Positions 46,101 through 56,031 of a stretch of 64,000 nucleotides of DNA are shown here, in pieces. The position numbers were made by a program, and so were the translations under genes. Every line of letters begins with the position of its first letter. The stretch's first letter is position 1. Location: contig LR990044.1 of assembly GCA_905147135.1 (NCBI GenBank), forward strand, positions 19,971,622 to 20,035,621, read 5' to 3'. A model generated the notes under the pieces. It saw only the letters and a program-made list of their open reading frames with translations. It was not told the origin of the DNA and ran no database searches. Source of the stretch: Blastobasis lacticolella. Lineage: Eukaryota > Arthropoda > Insecta > Lepidoptera > Blastobasidae.

Positions 46101-46801
46101 ATGTTGCAAAAGTCCACTCGAAGTGTGGAAAGAGTTGCCGCTGAAAAAACCTTACTCTTTGTTTTACTTTTTGCCATGGTATTTTTAGAGGGGTAAAAAA
46201 GGAGTGCTGTAACATTGGTATCCAGCAGGGCAAAGATGTTTTGCTACAGGACGCTGCAGAGGGATGGGTTGTGTGAAAAGCTGGCACGGGGGACGGAAGG
46301 GCCCCCGATCCCCCCTGAAGATACCTGTCGGGTCCACTCCGGTCTCCTACCCCGGCACGACAGGAATCCCCAGGATTTTTCGCGCAGTTGGCGGGACAGC
46401 CTCCCGGGCCGGAGGTTGAAAGTAATGCCCGGGTTCGGGTCCCCTACTAACTGGCGGGCGGCCAGCGACGAGCCGTTTCATCGGGTCTCCCTGGCCCCCG
46501 CGCCAACCTGTCACGCCCACCCCCCTATCATGTCCGACACAAAACTGGGACCTACAGAGTACCAACATTACAGCACTCGGACGAAATGGCTCACGGAGTA
46601 CTCTGGCGGAACACAGCCCATGGGCTGCTTAGCGCCATGCAGACTCATCTCCGTGGGTGGTCGCTAGCCATGCGGGCCGAGGCCCTACCACCAAGCAATT
46701 TCGGCTGCACTCTTCGCACCACCCGGGGGTCACGTGTAGGGTCTCTAGGGTATAGCCTACGGACGTGGTGCAGCAAGACCCCCTTAGAGATATTGTCAGT
46801 C
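43150..46801 (-). mobile_element. Complete single-ORF LINE retrotransposon
   Basis: A 3,652-bp non-LTR retrotransposon. On the - strand it starts at 46801, has a GC-rich 5-prime UTR of about 620 bp with no recognisable ORF1, then one ORF (43214-46177), a 3-prime UTR of only about 48 bp, and a poly(A) tail (T run 43150-43165). It is bounded by a perfect 10-bp direct repeat, cgttttccct, at 43140-43149 and 46802-46811. Intact ORF, tail and target duplication indicate recent insertion. The 3-prime end resembles the truncated pieces at 6141, 22551 and 38290. It lies in the same orientation as, and about 300 bp downstream of, the trypsin gene. Confidence 0.9.
43214..46177 (-). CDS. LINE polyprotein: AP endonuclease and reverse transcriptase
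   Basis: 987 codons, uninterrupted. It copies element RNA into DNA at a nick made by its own endonuclease. Residues about 18-240 are an APE-type endonuclease: FCNIRGL (23-29), the catalytic Glu in LFLTETQ (Glu52), GDFNGHH (157-163), TSDH (231-234). Residues about 520-790 are the reverse transcriptase: PIPKKGD, NYRPIAV, YGFRHGRSAGD (574-584), SLDIAKAFDRVWH (607-619), SGVPQGSVLSP and YADD (693-696). The C-terminal part has the RRAVRIVDDP and RMWNELPATVFP motifs usual for Jockey/CR1-like LINEs. The ATG is in good context (accATGg). No zinc-knuckle ORF1 is visible upstream. All key residues are present, so it may be active. The exact clade (Jockey, CR1 or relative) is not settled here. Confidence 0.95.
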   Translation of the reverse strand: MAKSKTKSKVFSAATLSTLRVDFCNIRGLHSNLNAVHHHLETAKPALLFLTETQISPPADTSYLHYPGYKLEHRYLPRAGVCLFVRSDICCRRLAIEQSDESVLWVCVEQGGSSRVYACLYNNRHGVGETNRFFEHIQCATDKVLERCPSAELVVLGDFNGHHTEWLGSSRPTNPAGRFAHEFALANGLTQLVLEPTYLPDVVGRNPSLLDLLLTSHPDGYRVSVDAPLGTSDHCLVRSEVPLAKPERARPSGSRKVWHYGSADWDGLREFFASYPWMQLCFSSNDTNTCAAAVADVILQGMECFIPSSVVRLGGKSQPWYDRPSAEATRLEQDAFRAWTVARAQKDLNTHILRKKYNAVSRSTKRVMARAKFNFIGGIGEKLISYPSGSRAFWSLSKAVEGNFCRTTLPPLRKPDDQLVHTAKEKADLLGNLFAHNSTLDDGGAAPPTILRCEGIMPEVRFTQKIIKRVLLSLDIRKSSGPDGIPAIVLKKCAPELSPVLMRLFKLSYTSGTVPSSWKLAHVHPIPKKGDNSDPSNYRPIAVTSLLSKVMERIINIQLLGYLEDHQLISDRQYGFRHGRSAGDLLVYLTHRWAEAVESKGEALAVSLDIAKAFDRVWHRALLTKLPKYGIPEGLCNWVSSFLSGRSIQVVVDGCCSDTKTINSGVPQGSVLSPTLFLLHINDMLNIPSIHCYADDSTGDACYTGRANIPRSVVSESRIRLVSEIEHSLEQVAHWGRLNLVEFNPSKTQDCAFSAKKDPFVNVPKFQGTPLSISKSIGILGVDISDNVRFRSHLEGKAKLDSKKLGVLNRSRRYFTPGQRLLYKAQVRPHIEYCSHLWAGETADLLNPLDSVQRRAVRIVDDPIQTSKLEPLANRRDFGSLCVFYRLYNGECSEELFDLVPTAQFRHRTTRRGLGTHPHYVDPLLVTTRRFERTFLARTIRMWNELPATVFPLDYDMGSFKRYIRGLFRGGQRIGDSPGVADVHRRR

Positions 46802-47107
46802 CGTTTTCCCTAGGATGTTATAACAAATCAATACGTTCTTATTAGCCGCAGGGCGTCTCCTTAAAACAATAAAAATTCATACTTCTTGTAGCAATATGCT
46901 ACAATAATATATCTGTGTGTAGCAATATGTAGGTACTTCCTTTTCAATATTAATAGTAATGTTGTAAGTAATACTTAGGTATATTTTTGTGTGTTTATGT
47001 GTGTAAATATGGGCCAGCGGAAATTAAAATACATCTGAACTTGCAACACCTGTCTGTCTTCTCAAAGAGAGAAGAGAGACAATGTCATTATATTGTGTAT
47101 ACTCTTT

Positions 47108-50100
47108 TCACCACGAACCATTGACAGATATCCAGTTGGAATAGTAGGAGACCCTAACGTTGACTCCAGGGTAGAACTCGTGGGCACATTGGAAGCCCCA
47201 AGAGGTAATACCCACTATAATGTCTCCGGAATAGATCACGGGGCCTCCAGAGTCACCTTGGCAGCCGTCCCTGCCTGGAATGAGGATAAAGTTGGTACAT
47301 TAAATAAAATAAAATAAATTATTGAGTAGGACCTCTAGGAGATATCTCTTTCATTTGTCAGGACCGGTCAGTTTTTTTCCAGGGTGGGCCTGGCCCCTGA
47401 GGTGGCCGATGAAGCCAAGTCGATCGATCGCCAATGTACAGACATTGAGCCAGGCGCGGTTCCAGGTTTTGATTGGGGGGGGGGGGGGGGGGGGCAAAAG
47501 TCAAAATTATAGGTATTCGCTACTCAACGCGTGGGCGCGATGAGTAAAAAAAATTTGCCGTTGTAGTGTGGTGAACGAGCGATAAACGAATGAGCGGAGC
47601 GAGCTCGAAATTTTTGACATTTTGGATCTTAAAAGCTACGGCGATCAATGAATGAGCGACCGAAGCGAGCTCGACATTTTTACGTTTGAGGTCTTAAAAG
47701 CTGGAGTAATCACTGAATGAATGAGCAGTCGGAGTGAGCTTGTAATTTCTGATATTTTGGGTTACAAAAGCTTGAGGTAACCCTTAAATTAATGAGTTGG
47801 CAATTTTAAACATTTTTAGCCTTAACATTGTTACCTGACATTTGGAACACCCGTTCACGAGTGTCCGCAGGGGCCAGTGTAGATCCTGAACCTTAAAACT
47901 TCACTGAACGATTCCCACAGAGAGGGGATAAAAACTACGTTCGAACGCTCAGTTAAAAGAGTATGGCTCTTTGGCGATTGAAGAGATTTAATGTACGTAC
48001 TCAATAAATAATTTTTGATTATTTATTTTTTTGACATGATTGGACTCCAAGATCCTATTTGGATCGCTGAGTCAGCGTAGTCAGTAAGTAAGTACCTAAA
48101 CTATTTGTTTCCGGTTCCCAGAGTATGTATTGGTACTGAGAAGGAAATCGGATAAGGGCGTCAACATATTTTCCTCAGTAGTTTCTCTATCGACGTTAAC
48201 ATTATTTTGGCGAACTCATGTTTTATATTGTTTTGTTTTGTTGCATGTTTCATCCACCACTGCTAGAATAAAAATCCTCGAACAAGATCTCTCCCTTCTG
48301 GGGAGAAGACTCAAGAAATACTGTTTCTTGCCGAGCCGCGTCGACACAAACAGGACATTCCATTACCTTACTATTAGAATAGAAGTATTTTAGAAAATAA
48401 ATATTTTGTTTTCCAGTACTTTACAATTGATTATAACATCAGTTGCTTAATACATAAGACTACATATACACAAATTCGTTCCTGACTCAGCGTATGAATG
48501 AAGGTGAAATCTACACACTGGTATTTTGTCATGGCCAGACTTAGACTGAACTATTTCTTTTCAAAAGTATCACTCACCGCCTTCATCCAGGATCCCGGAG
48601 CAGATCATGCCGTCAGTCACATCAGGAAAGTTTTGTTCTCCAATCTGGGACTTCAAATAAGCGTAGCGCTCAGCACAGAGCTGCTGATTGATTATATTCA
48701 CCCGCACGTGTTGGAGCTGCTCCGGGAACGAACCCTGGTACTGAAAAATTAAGATCATTACCATTCTAGCGGCCATCATGATCCAATATGGTCAGGTTCT
48801 TCTGTTAACACGGCTACGGAGGTCAAATGGCAGTCGCTGGGCGTCGGTGTCCGAGTGCTTAAGGTATCCGAGTCGTTAGCGAGATGTACCGGGTTCGAAA
48901 CCCACTGCGGTCATGTACCAATGACTTTTTTCTGAGTTATGTACATTAGTTGAATGCTAATCGATGTTCTTACTGTTAGGGAAATCATCGTGATGAAACC
49001 TGCACATTCAGGCCACTGAATGTGTAAACATGATCCAATCTGGTCAGAGTCTACTGTTAACAGGGTCACTGAGGTAAATGGCAGTCGCTTCACTATAATT
49101 ACCTGATCTGTCAAATCCTTTACCATGGTCAAGACCGGCCACGTGCGCGAGAACACAACCGGGATGTTGACACGAGTGTTTTAATACCTAATTATATGCA
49201 GTTGCATACACTACTTTATCTACACTGATATTTTCATGTTTAAATTTAACGATAAGATTATTTTTTTTCATCATCCTAGCGGCCATACCGATCTCTAATA
49301 GAGTCCATTCTTCTGGGAAATGAAGACGTAGGCGTGGAAATTCTTAAATCACCCACGACATGGCTTACCAAAAGTTTATTAGCTAAATAGGTCCGCCATT
49401 ATACTTTTTGTGCATGAAGTGTTAATTAAGAAACAGGTTTACACCAAAAGTAACAGTCACACGTCACATCAACAGTTACTAACCCTCATATAGACTTGAG
49501 CCTCTTCCATATTAGTGAAGGGCATTGGCATAATCTCCATGCTTTGCGGGCCATTTGGAGATCGCTGTTTTAGAATCTCAACAGAAATATTCCTGTTTTT
49601 ATGTAACGCTGTGACAAGCTAAGAGACAGCCACCTGATGGTAAGCGGTAAATGCCGCCCATAACATCTACGATTCATGCATTTAGGTTGCAGGCAACAAA
49701 AATGCAGAACCACTGGTTCATATTGCCGCACATTTACTGTTTTACGGAGATAATGCTACTTATGGTAGGACACCAGCCAATAGAATGGAATGCGAAATGA
49801 AGAAATTGAAATTGAAATTGAGATTGAGATTGAGACTGAGATTGAGATTGAGTTTGATATTGAGATTGAGATTGAGATTGAGATTAAAATTGAAATTGAA
49901 ATTTTTTACATCTCTGTCGGACATGCGACGGTCAATGAAAGAATAAAAACCACAAACCAAACTACGTACCTGCAAAGCTCCCCATCCAATAGCAGTAACT
50001 CGGGTGCCATCAGGAATGTTATAGTACGGTCCAGCTATCCTAGCCGTCCTGACAGTTGAGGACAAGATGGCCGCTGTCGCCAAGTGGACTATCGCAACGT

Positions 50101-52412
50101 CATTCACAGCGAGGTTATGGATGTAGTTTTCATGTAAGGCGTAGCTTGAGACCTCATGAACACTGCCTCCACTTGACGCATAGGACGTGCCCACACGCAC
50201 CCGCCACCTAGATGGACTTCTTAGACTGGAAACAGATGAGTAAGAATCTAGGAATAATGTGATGGTTTAAATTATCGTGATTAATATGGATGTACCAGGT
50301 ATCGCTGGAGGGACGAAGTGGAAGAGATCTGTCGCAACTCCGGGCTGACTGTTGGCGGGAGTTGGCACAAGACAGAGTGGAATGGAGATTCTTAGTATCG
50401 CTGCGTCATCATAGTTAGTATTATGTATGAAGATGCTTTGTGCTGCACGTCGCTTGGAACAATGGGTGTTCAACTCAGTCTACCGGTTTGAGTAACGGAA
50501 GTGAGGTATCGCCGCGGACTGTAATTATGCAATAGCAACCATTAGTATACGGTATAAAAACTCTTTGAAGAGATTGTTGAATCTGTTTTCATTTGTGATT
50601 TTACGAAAAGCATGTTGTGGATCTTCCAGATATCCGCAGGGGCCACTTTGGTTCATGCGTACGGCTAAGGAATGGAACAAGTCGCACGAATGAAACGCAT
50701 TGCCCGCGAGTGTGTTCCCTGATCATTATAATCTAAAAGCCTTCAAGGCCAGAGTGAATAGGCTGTTCCTAGACAGGCATGCTCCATCTTTGGCCGCATC
50801 GACGCTTACCACCAGGTGAGGTGGCGGTCAAATGCCTGGCTACTCCAATTATATAAAAAAAGTTTATTGTTGAATATGTTTTCTGATTATTATAATCTGG
50901 ACGCCTTCAAGGCTGGAGTCAATAGGCTGTTCCTAGACAGGCATGCTCCATCTTCAGCCAAATCTTCACTTACCTCCAGGCAAGATTTATTTATTTATTA
51001 ACCATAAATTTACAGCTTCAAAGTACTTACAATGCTGATGATGTAACTTTTTTTTTGCTTATTCTTTTTTTATTCGAACCTCTCAGCTCAGATAATATGT
51101 GTATTGTCGGAGGCCAGTGTTCCAAACCCTTTTTAAGCCGTTATGTTATGTGTTTGTGGTGTTATTATGTGTAAATAAATGTACCCTACCCTACCCTACT
51201 CTATTCTATTCTAAATAAAGAATACTCACTAATAGCAATGCGCCGCTGACAGCACAGTCCTGGTCGTGAGTAGGGCTCCGCCACAGGCCTGCAACCATAT
51301 ACTTTCGTAGTTCATGAACTGCATATTTGTCATGTAGGGGTATTCCGTCACGGTTGTAGGCGATCCGCCCACAATACGGTGGCCTTGGCGGGGCTCCGCT
51401 GTGGACAAAATTCATCATCGTCATCATCAAATCTCAACGAACTGAAGGTGCTTCGATTTTTAACACAATCAAACTCAAACTAAAACTCTCTTATTGATTA
51501 GGACATTAAATGTCTCTTTCAATCGTCAAAAATGAAGGGGGTAGGAAATTAGAAATGAAACACACAGTGACACGTTGGCCGGGCCCATGGCCGGAGCACA
51601 ACCGAACCACGCCGACTACGGCCGGACCGTGCCCGACAATGCCACACAGAGCCGGTCAGCGCCCGACAATGCCAGGCAGATATTATATAGGTGCCTATGT
51701 CTAGTATACCTGCTTAAGAAAACACAATCTCATACAATCCCGTCCATTCGTTCGGAAGTTACGCTAGTTGCGCTGAATGCTCATCTGCTAGTTTCACGCG
51801 TGCGACAGAGACAAGGCTCTACGAAGCCAATCTAGTACAATATTTTTTCTTTTACACGCGAAGTTGTTAGGAAATATTTGTATAATAAGTATGTATTTAA
51901 AAAGCATATAAGTAGTATATCAGTTTTCTGTCACCTATAATACAAGCTTCGCTTACTTTGGGGCTAGATAGCGGTCGGTGAATGTGTCCAAGAATATTTA
52001 TTACTATTATTCCTTATTTGAGTAATGTATATGTTTATTTGGTCAGGGGTTTTCCGACGATTTCTAGTCGGTTAGGTTATTTATAACGATACTACATCAA
52101 TTGCATCATCCATCCTTCACAAACAGTACACTAAGATCTTTCATACGTTCTTTTAGTCCATTAACGTCTAGTACAGTAATTTGAACGACTTTTATAAATA
52201 TACATTTTTCCGACAAGTGGGTCCTACCTACTTTGAGTTAATAATAGTAAGTACACGATATTACTGCCCCAATAGACGTTATTCTATCCTGTTTGGCATG
52301 ACTTGAGGTTCCTGTTAATCTTAAAAAATTTTAAACTTTTAGTACTTACGAAATTTCTGGACTTACCCATAGCCACACCCATTAACACGAACAAAATAAT
52401 CACACGCATCAT
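47108..52412 (-). CDS. Trypsin-like serine protease, five exons
   Basis: Exons on the - strand: 52412-52367, 51398-51230, 50225-49970, 48740-48578 and 47274-47108; all introns are GT-AG (968, 1004, 1229 and 1303 bp). The spliced product is a 266-residue trypsinogen, secreted and cleaving after Lys or Arg, most likely a midgut digestive enzyme. Signal peptide 1-16; activation peptide EPRQGHR; mature chain from Ile24 (R|IVGG). Catalytic His69 (SAAHC), Asp114 (NDVAIV) and Ser220 (GCQGDSGGP). Asp214 sits at the base of the S1 pocket, and Gly in SWG and PGV keeps the pocket open, which gives trypsin specificity. Six cysteines make the three bonds usual in insect trypsins (54-70, 179-204, 216 with the Cys of SWGFQC). 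It ends NGSW. I see no defect. A promoter was not clearly identified; a LINE lies just downstream. Confidence 0.93.
47475..47494 (+). repeat. Run of 20 G in trypsin intron 4
   Basis: An unbroken run of 20 guanines on the + strand (C on the transcribed RNA), about 200 bp before the last exon. The length is uncertain in any assembly because such runs are error prone. The DNA strand with G could form a quadruplex. Confidence 0.9.
47580..47820 (+). repeat. Degenerate minisatellite in trypsin intron 4
   Basis: About three and a half units of 62-71 bp: 47580-47641, 47642-47706, 47707-47777 and a partial unit to 47820. Each unit has a caatgaatgagc-like start, then agcgagctcga, an A/T-rich attttt block and ttaaaagct. 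Units are strongly diverged, so the array is old. Confidence 0.65.
48770..49178 (+). mobile_element. SINE B in trypsin intron 3, with an adjacent partial copy
   Basis: 48838-49178 is a nearly complete copy (head ggtgtccgagtgcttaagg...gtaccgggttcgaaacccactgcgg; end caaccgggatgttgacac). Immediately before it, 48770-48835 is a piece of the same family (atgatccaatatggtcagg...cggaggtcaaatggcagtcgct), so one B inserted next to or within another. Both are antisense to the gene. Confidence 0.8.
49798..49903 (+). repeat. Hexamer microsatellite in trypsin intron 3
   Basis: About 17 copies of gaaatt/gagatt units, 70-170 bp after the exon 3 donor. Because the unit is six bases, it leaves long open frames on both strands that encode Ile-Glu or Asn-Leu/Phe repeats; these are not genes. 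Confidence 0.9.
50629..51180 (+). pseudogene. Two LINE X C-terminal remnants in trypsin intron 2
   Basis: Two partly overlapping copies of one LINE end: about 50629-50870 and 50880-51000. Both encode HYNL/YYNL-x-AFKA-x-VNRLFLDRHAPS on the + strand. The first also carries RTAKEWN, the beginning of the usual conserved C-terminal block of CR1/Jockey-like polyproteins. A short 3-prime UTR ends at 51180 in ataaatg followed by ccctaccctacc repeats. A third copy is at 52975-53215. Antisense to the trypsin gene. Confidence 0.7.
51880..52020 (+). mobile_element. SINE A fragment in trypsin intron 1
   Basis: Distal half of SINE A (ataataagtatgtatttaaa...agtagtatatcag...caagcttcgcttactttggggctagat...gtgtccaagaatatttatt). 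The tRNA head is missing. Confidence 0.7.
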
Positions 52413-52790
52413 AAGTAACGCTCAAATTACAAATAATGTATCAATAGGAATGAATGAGCGTTGGCTCATCGCGCTAACAATTAAGTAGAATACAATTGGA
52501 AAATACAACTTTGGCAATAAAATCGTAAAGATACTGAACCGTTATTATCAAAGATAAACTACTGATGTTAAGATATCATTTTATTACTACTATTTAGACG
52601 ATGTCACCTCTATTTTTTAAATGCTTCTGCTTACGCATAAAATAAAAGGGAAAACCCAATTTGGCTTTTCTAGGAATTAACTACCATCATCATTCATCGG
52701 CATACCGTTTCTTATCATAATCTTTTTAAATTTGTTTATTAGTTTTGTGTTCTCTGGGATGGATCAGCCAAATATCAACTGGCGGCTTTG
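52413..52790 (-). other. Upstream region of the trypsin gene
   Basis: The promoter should be here, but I see no clear TATA box. Possible initiators TCATTC (near 52450) and TCAGTA (near 52535) and a few GATA-type words (gataa, ttatc) near 52545-52560 are present; such words are common by chance in A+T-rich DNA. No repeat recognised. Confidence 0.25.
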
Positions 52791-53215
52791 GATTTGGTGG
52801 AAAAACGTCCAAAGATAAATTGTGACCTGCAATTGATTGAAGCTAAGCTACAGAGCCTTGAGCGTCGGTTGCGCGTATGTCGGTCTTCTATAGATTACAT
52901 TTCGGAGAGTGTGCTTAACAGTTGCTCGACCTTATTCCGCTGGCCCCTTTCCACCATCGGAAAACCCAATACGGGCGAATCCTTCATTCCTATGTCGTGG
53001 ATCTTCCAGCTATCCGCACGAGCTGCTTTGATTCAACCTTATAATGCGTACTGCTAAGGAATGGAACACGTTGCCTGCGAGTGTGTTCCCTGATCATTAT
53101 AATCTGGACGCCTTCAAGGCTAGAGTGAATAGGCTGTTCCTAGACAGGCATGCTCCATCTTCGACCGCATCGTCATTTACCAACAGGTGACATGGAGGTG
53201 GGTTTTCTTATTAAG
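52791..53215 (+). pseudogene. LINE X C-terminal remnant
   Basis: About 53045-53190 reads RTAKEWNTLPASVFPDH, then YNLDAFKARVNRLFLDR on the + strand, after a frame break from an upstream part (about 52975-53040, SWIFQLSARAA). This is the same LINE family as 50629-51000. The ORF 52788-53057 covers the preceding broken part and is probably LINE-derived. Confidence 0.65.
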
Positions 53216-54289
53216 TAAAAAATTACTTGTCAATACAATTTCGTAATAGAATTTGAATTAAATTAAGTTTATAATATGAAAATAAATGAATAAATTAATC
53301 GATCGATGCTTGACCTAGGTAAGTTATGTTTTTATCTCTAAACAACCACCTTGCAATTCCCCCACACCTAACCGATATCTCGTATGCCAAATTGCGTAAT
53401 GCCCTAATTCGACTTTTACCATAGGCCACGAAAGCGTGGGCAGAAGCTAAAAATAAACCCGAAAGTTCATAACAAAAGGCGTAACCATTATAACGAAGTC
53501 GGTCACAACGCAAAAAACCCAACAACACGAAGGAGAAATAAACGCAAAACTTTCTTTTGTGATCGAATACAGTGTTACGTTGTAGTCAATTTTGTTACAG
53601 TTAGAGCCTCATTGCATCACGGCCAAGAAAGCGACCTGGTGATATAAGAAATAGAAACAAAGGCACTTTCGATGATTCCGCGAGTATTCTGGGAAGGAAT
53701 GACGGAGAAAGGCGTTGAATGGAATTGTGTTTGCGCCTTGTTGTTTTATGTGTCCAAGTTGAGCCAATGAACTTGGGGATTAACGGATTGTTTTGAGGTC
53801 AAAGGTGATGATTATGGAAACAGGCTTGTAGTTAAATAGACATTATACAACAATCTATACTTATAATAAAACTGTAACAGGTCAAATTCTGTACATTGAA
53901 GATTTAAAAAAAAAGAATTAGTGATGGATACTCTATAAAACAAACGACACTGAAGCCAAAACTGTAGCTTTTTCATTTTTGTCTGTCTGTCTGTATCTTG
54001 GCCGGGCATCACTACGAAACTACTGAATGAATTTAGATAAAACTTGGTATGATTTGTATTTATATGATGAGGTAGGACATTGGATACTGAATTCATCACG
54101 GTTCTCTTGCGACAGGATATGGAAGTAAACATGTGTACTTAAAATAGTTGTAATTTAGTAACGCGTGGTAGTTCAGAAATTACACCCTATTAATATGTTA
54201 AAATAACATGAAACCCGTAGTGTACAGGAACCTTTGAACATACGGTTCAACTTAAGCTGGATAATGGATTTTATTATTAAAATACCTAA
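53216..54289. other. Intergenic, no gene
   Basis: No recognised gene. About 53980-54070 (tctgtctgtctgtatcttgg...aaactactgaatgaatttag) is a common LINE-UTR-like repeat. The ORFs 53295-53528 and 53812-54132 have no features that support them. Confidence 0.4.
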
Positions 54290-54488
54290 TTATCTTGGCG
54301 TTAATGTCCTTGTTGTGCCTTTTGGGCACGAGGGCCTGGAGTCCGCCTTGACCACGCTCCAGGATTTCATCACGATGTTTTTCAATCGTTTATTGTTTAA
54401 CTAATATACATAACTTAGAAAAGAGTCATTGGTACATGGCGGCGCTAAGGTTTGTACGAATCGGACACCTAACCATTAGGCCACTGTA
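54290..54488 (-). mobile_element. SINE B with internal deletion
   Basis: A - strand copy with the 3-prime end (atcttggcgttaatgtcc...gtccgccttgaccacg) joined to the head region (catcacgatgtttttc...tgtacgaatcggacacctaaccattaggcc). The middle of the family is missing. Confidence 0.7.
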
Positions 54489-54584
54489 TTTTATTACCAA
54501 AACCATTAATCCGATGTTAACGAAACGAGCTAATATCAATCTTGATTACACTAGTTTTCAAATAAATAAAACTGTTACAATGCC

Positions 54585-54720
54585 TTAGCCACTTACTCAT
54601 CCACGGGAAGTGTACTACCCGAATAAAAATTCCCAACCGTCCAAGGGTACTAAAGCCCCAAGTCAGTTTGTTATCTGTTGACAGTTTGACAGCTGTCATT
54701 TGTTCTACAAGAGGTCAATG
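54585..54720 (-). repeat. Dispersed repeat E, copy 1
   Basis: About 135 bp that matches 58875-59012 in the opposite orientation (attgacctcttg, caaatgacag, gtcaacagataacaaac, gtggacg). Class unknown. Confidence 0.65.
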
Positions 54721-55759
54721 GATGGTTCTGTATTAAATTATTCATCCATGATAGTACAGTTATCACAATAAGATGGCTCTATAAGAATACAAACTATTTT
54801 TTAAGGGTTGTGGTTAAAAAGCCTGTGAGAAGACAGGGTACGCCGTTAGAAGACAATTAAGGATGAGTTCGCTTAACTTTCCCTTTGCTTTCCGTTAGAT
54901 TTTTGACGGTTGAAAAAATATTAATTAAGGTAATCCTAATTCAATAAATTCTTTTTTCACTAGTCACTTAGTCACTTAGTCTTTCAAGCACTCGCTTTTC
55001 GCGTAAAACGTAAGAAAAGAAAATGAATGAATAGAAGGTGAGAGTGTCGACGAATTCGGTTGAAGTTCAACGGTCAAGATTTCACGGTCGCTGCAGCGCG
55101 TATAATGCTCAACCAGGACCGTATTTAGATCGTTTAAATTAGAAGCGTATTTTATGTTGAATAATTATTAAAATCATGAAAGGAGATATTCCACCTAGCT
55201 ATACGACGTAGTATTTCGCTACACACATCACACACCATCTGTGACTCTGCTGCGAATTGTATGTCTATGAATGGTCCACACCGAAGTAACCTGCTGATTA
55301 AACTATTGCTTGATATTTTTCGGGGATACCTAACAGGATTGCCTTTGTGATTTCAAAAATCTAACTGCAAAAATAACTAAATGCGCATAACGGAAGAAGG
55401 GGATTGCCTATGGTCAACAGTGACTGCTGTTGCCTGCTGTTAAAAATCCACAGGTTAAAAATTGGAAAAAATAAAAATAAAGTCATAATAAAATGTCGAA
55501 CCTAATACCACCGTACTCCGGCCCTGGCGTAATGCGTTTTTAACCATTTCTCGGGCCGGGATCGCGAGAGAGCCCGCTGTCTATGGTGAAAATGTTTTGG
55601 TTGAAGAAAGTGAAAATGGGTAGCGAGCCTTGACCACCAATACAACTTACCTACAATGGAGTAGATTTTGTAAAACACTGAGTAATTTTGTTGTATACCT
55701 ACTAAAACTTGAACAAAGAATAGTACAACAGTATGAAGAACGTCTGTACTTAGTTATAT
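54721..55759. other. Intergenic with a LINE end
   Basis: 54863-54960 is the LINE 3-prime-like piece also found at 3915-4020. The rest shows no gene or recognised repeat; 55530-55600 is locally GC rich. Confidence 0.4.
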
Positions 55760-56017
55760 TGGCCGTGTGGTGTCCGGGAGTGTAGAATAGCACAAACCCT
55801 TTACACTCTTGGGTGTCATACAAGGCGACTAATATTTTCGAGGCAAAAGATCAAGAGTCTCCGTAGTCTGGAAAATGGGCAGCAGCATTTTCCATTGTTA
55901 TATTTAAACACTGCGATCTCCAGCCCGCCTGCCAAGCGTGGAGATTATGGCAATAACCTCCCCTTTCGTGGGAGAGGCCCTAAGTCCTGCAGTGGACTGT
56001 TACGGGCTGTGATAGTA
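55760..56017 (+). mobile_element. SINE-like family C, copy 8
   Basis: A 258-bp insertion between perfect 14-bp direct repeats gtacttagttatat at 55746-55759 and 56018-56031. Close to the family consensus; ends gggctgtgatagta. Confidence 0.85.
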
Positions 56018-56031
56018 GTACTTAGTTATAT

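Noticed and set aside
46215..46667. 150-codon + strand ORF
   Set aside because: Antisense to the GC-rich LINE 5-prime UTR; long only because of base composition.
49790..50059. + strand ORF encoding an Ile-Glu repeat
   Set aside because: Product of the gaaatt/gagatt microsatellite and antisense of trypsin exon 3.
49760..50200. 146-codon - strand ORF as a complete gene
   Set aside because: Only its first 77 codons are coding (trypsin exon 3); the rest reads through a splice donor into a hexamer repeat, and the real exon starts further upstream at 50225.
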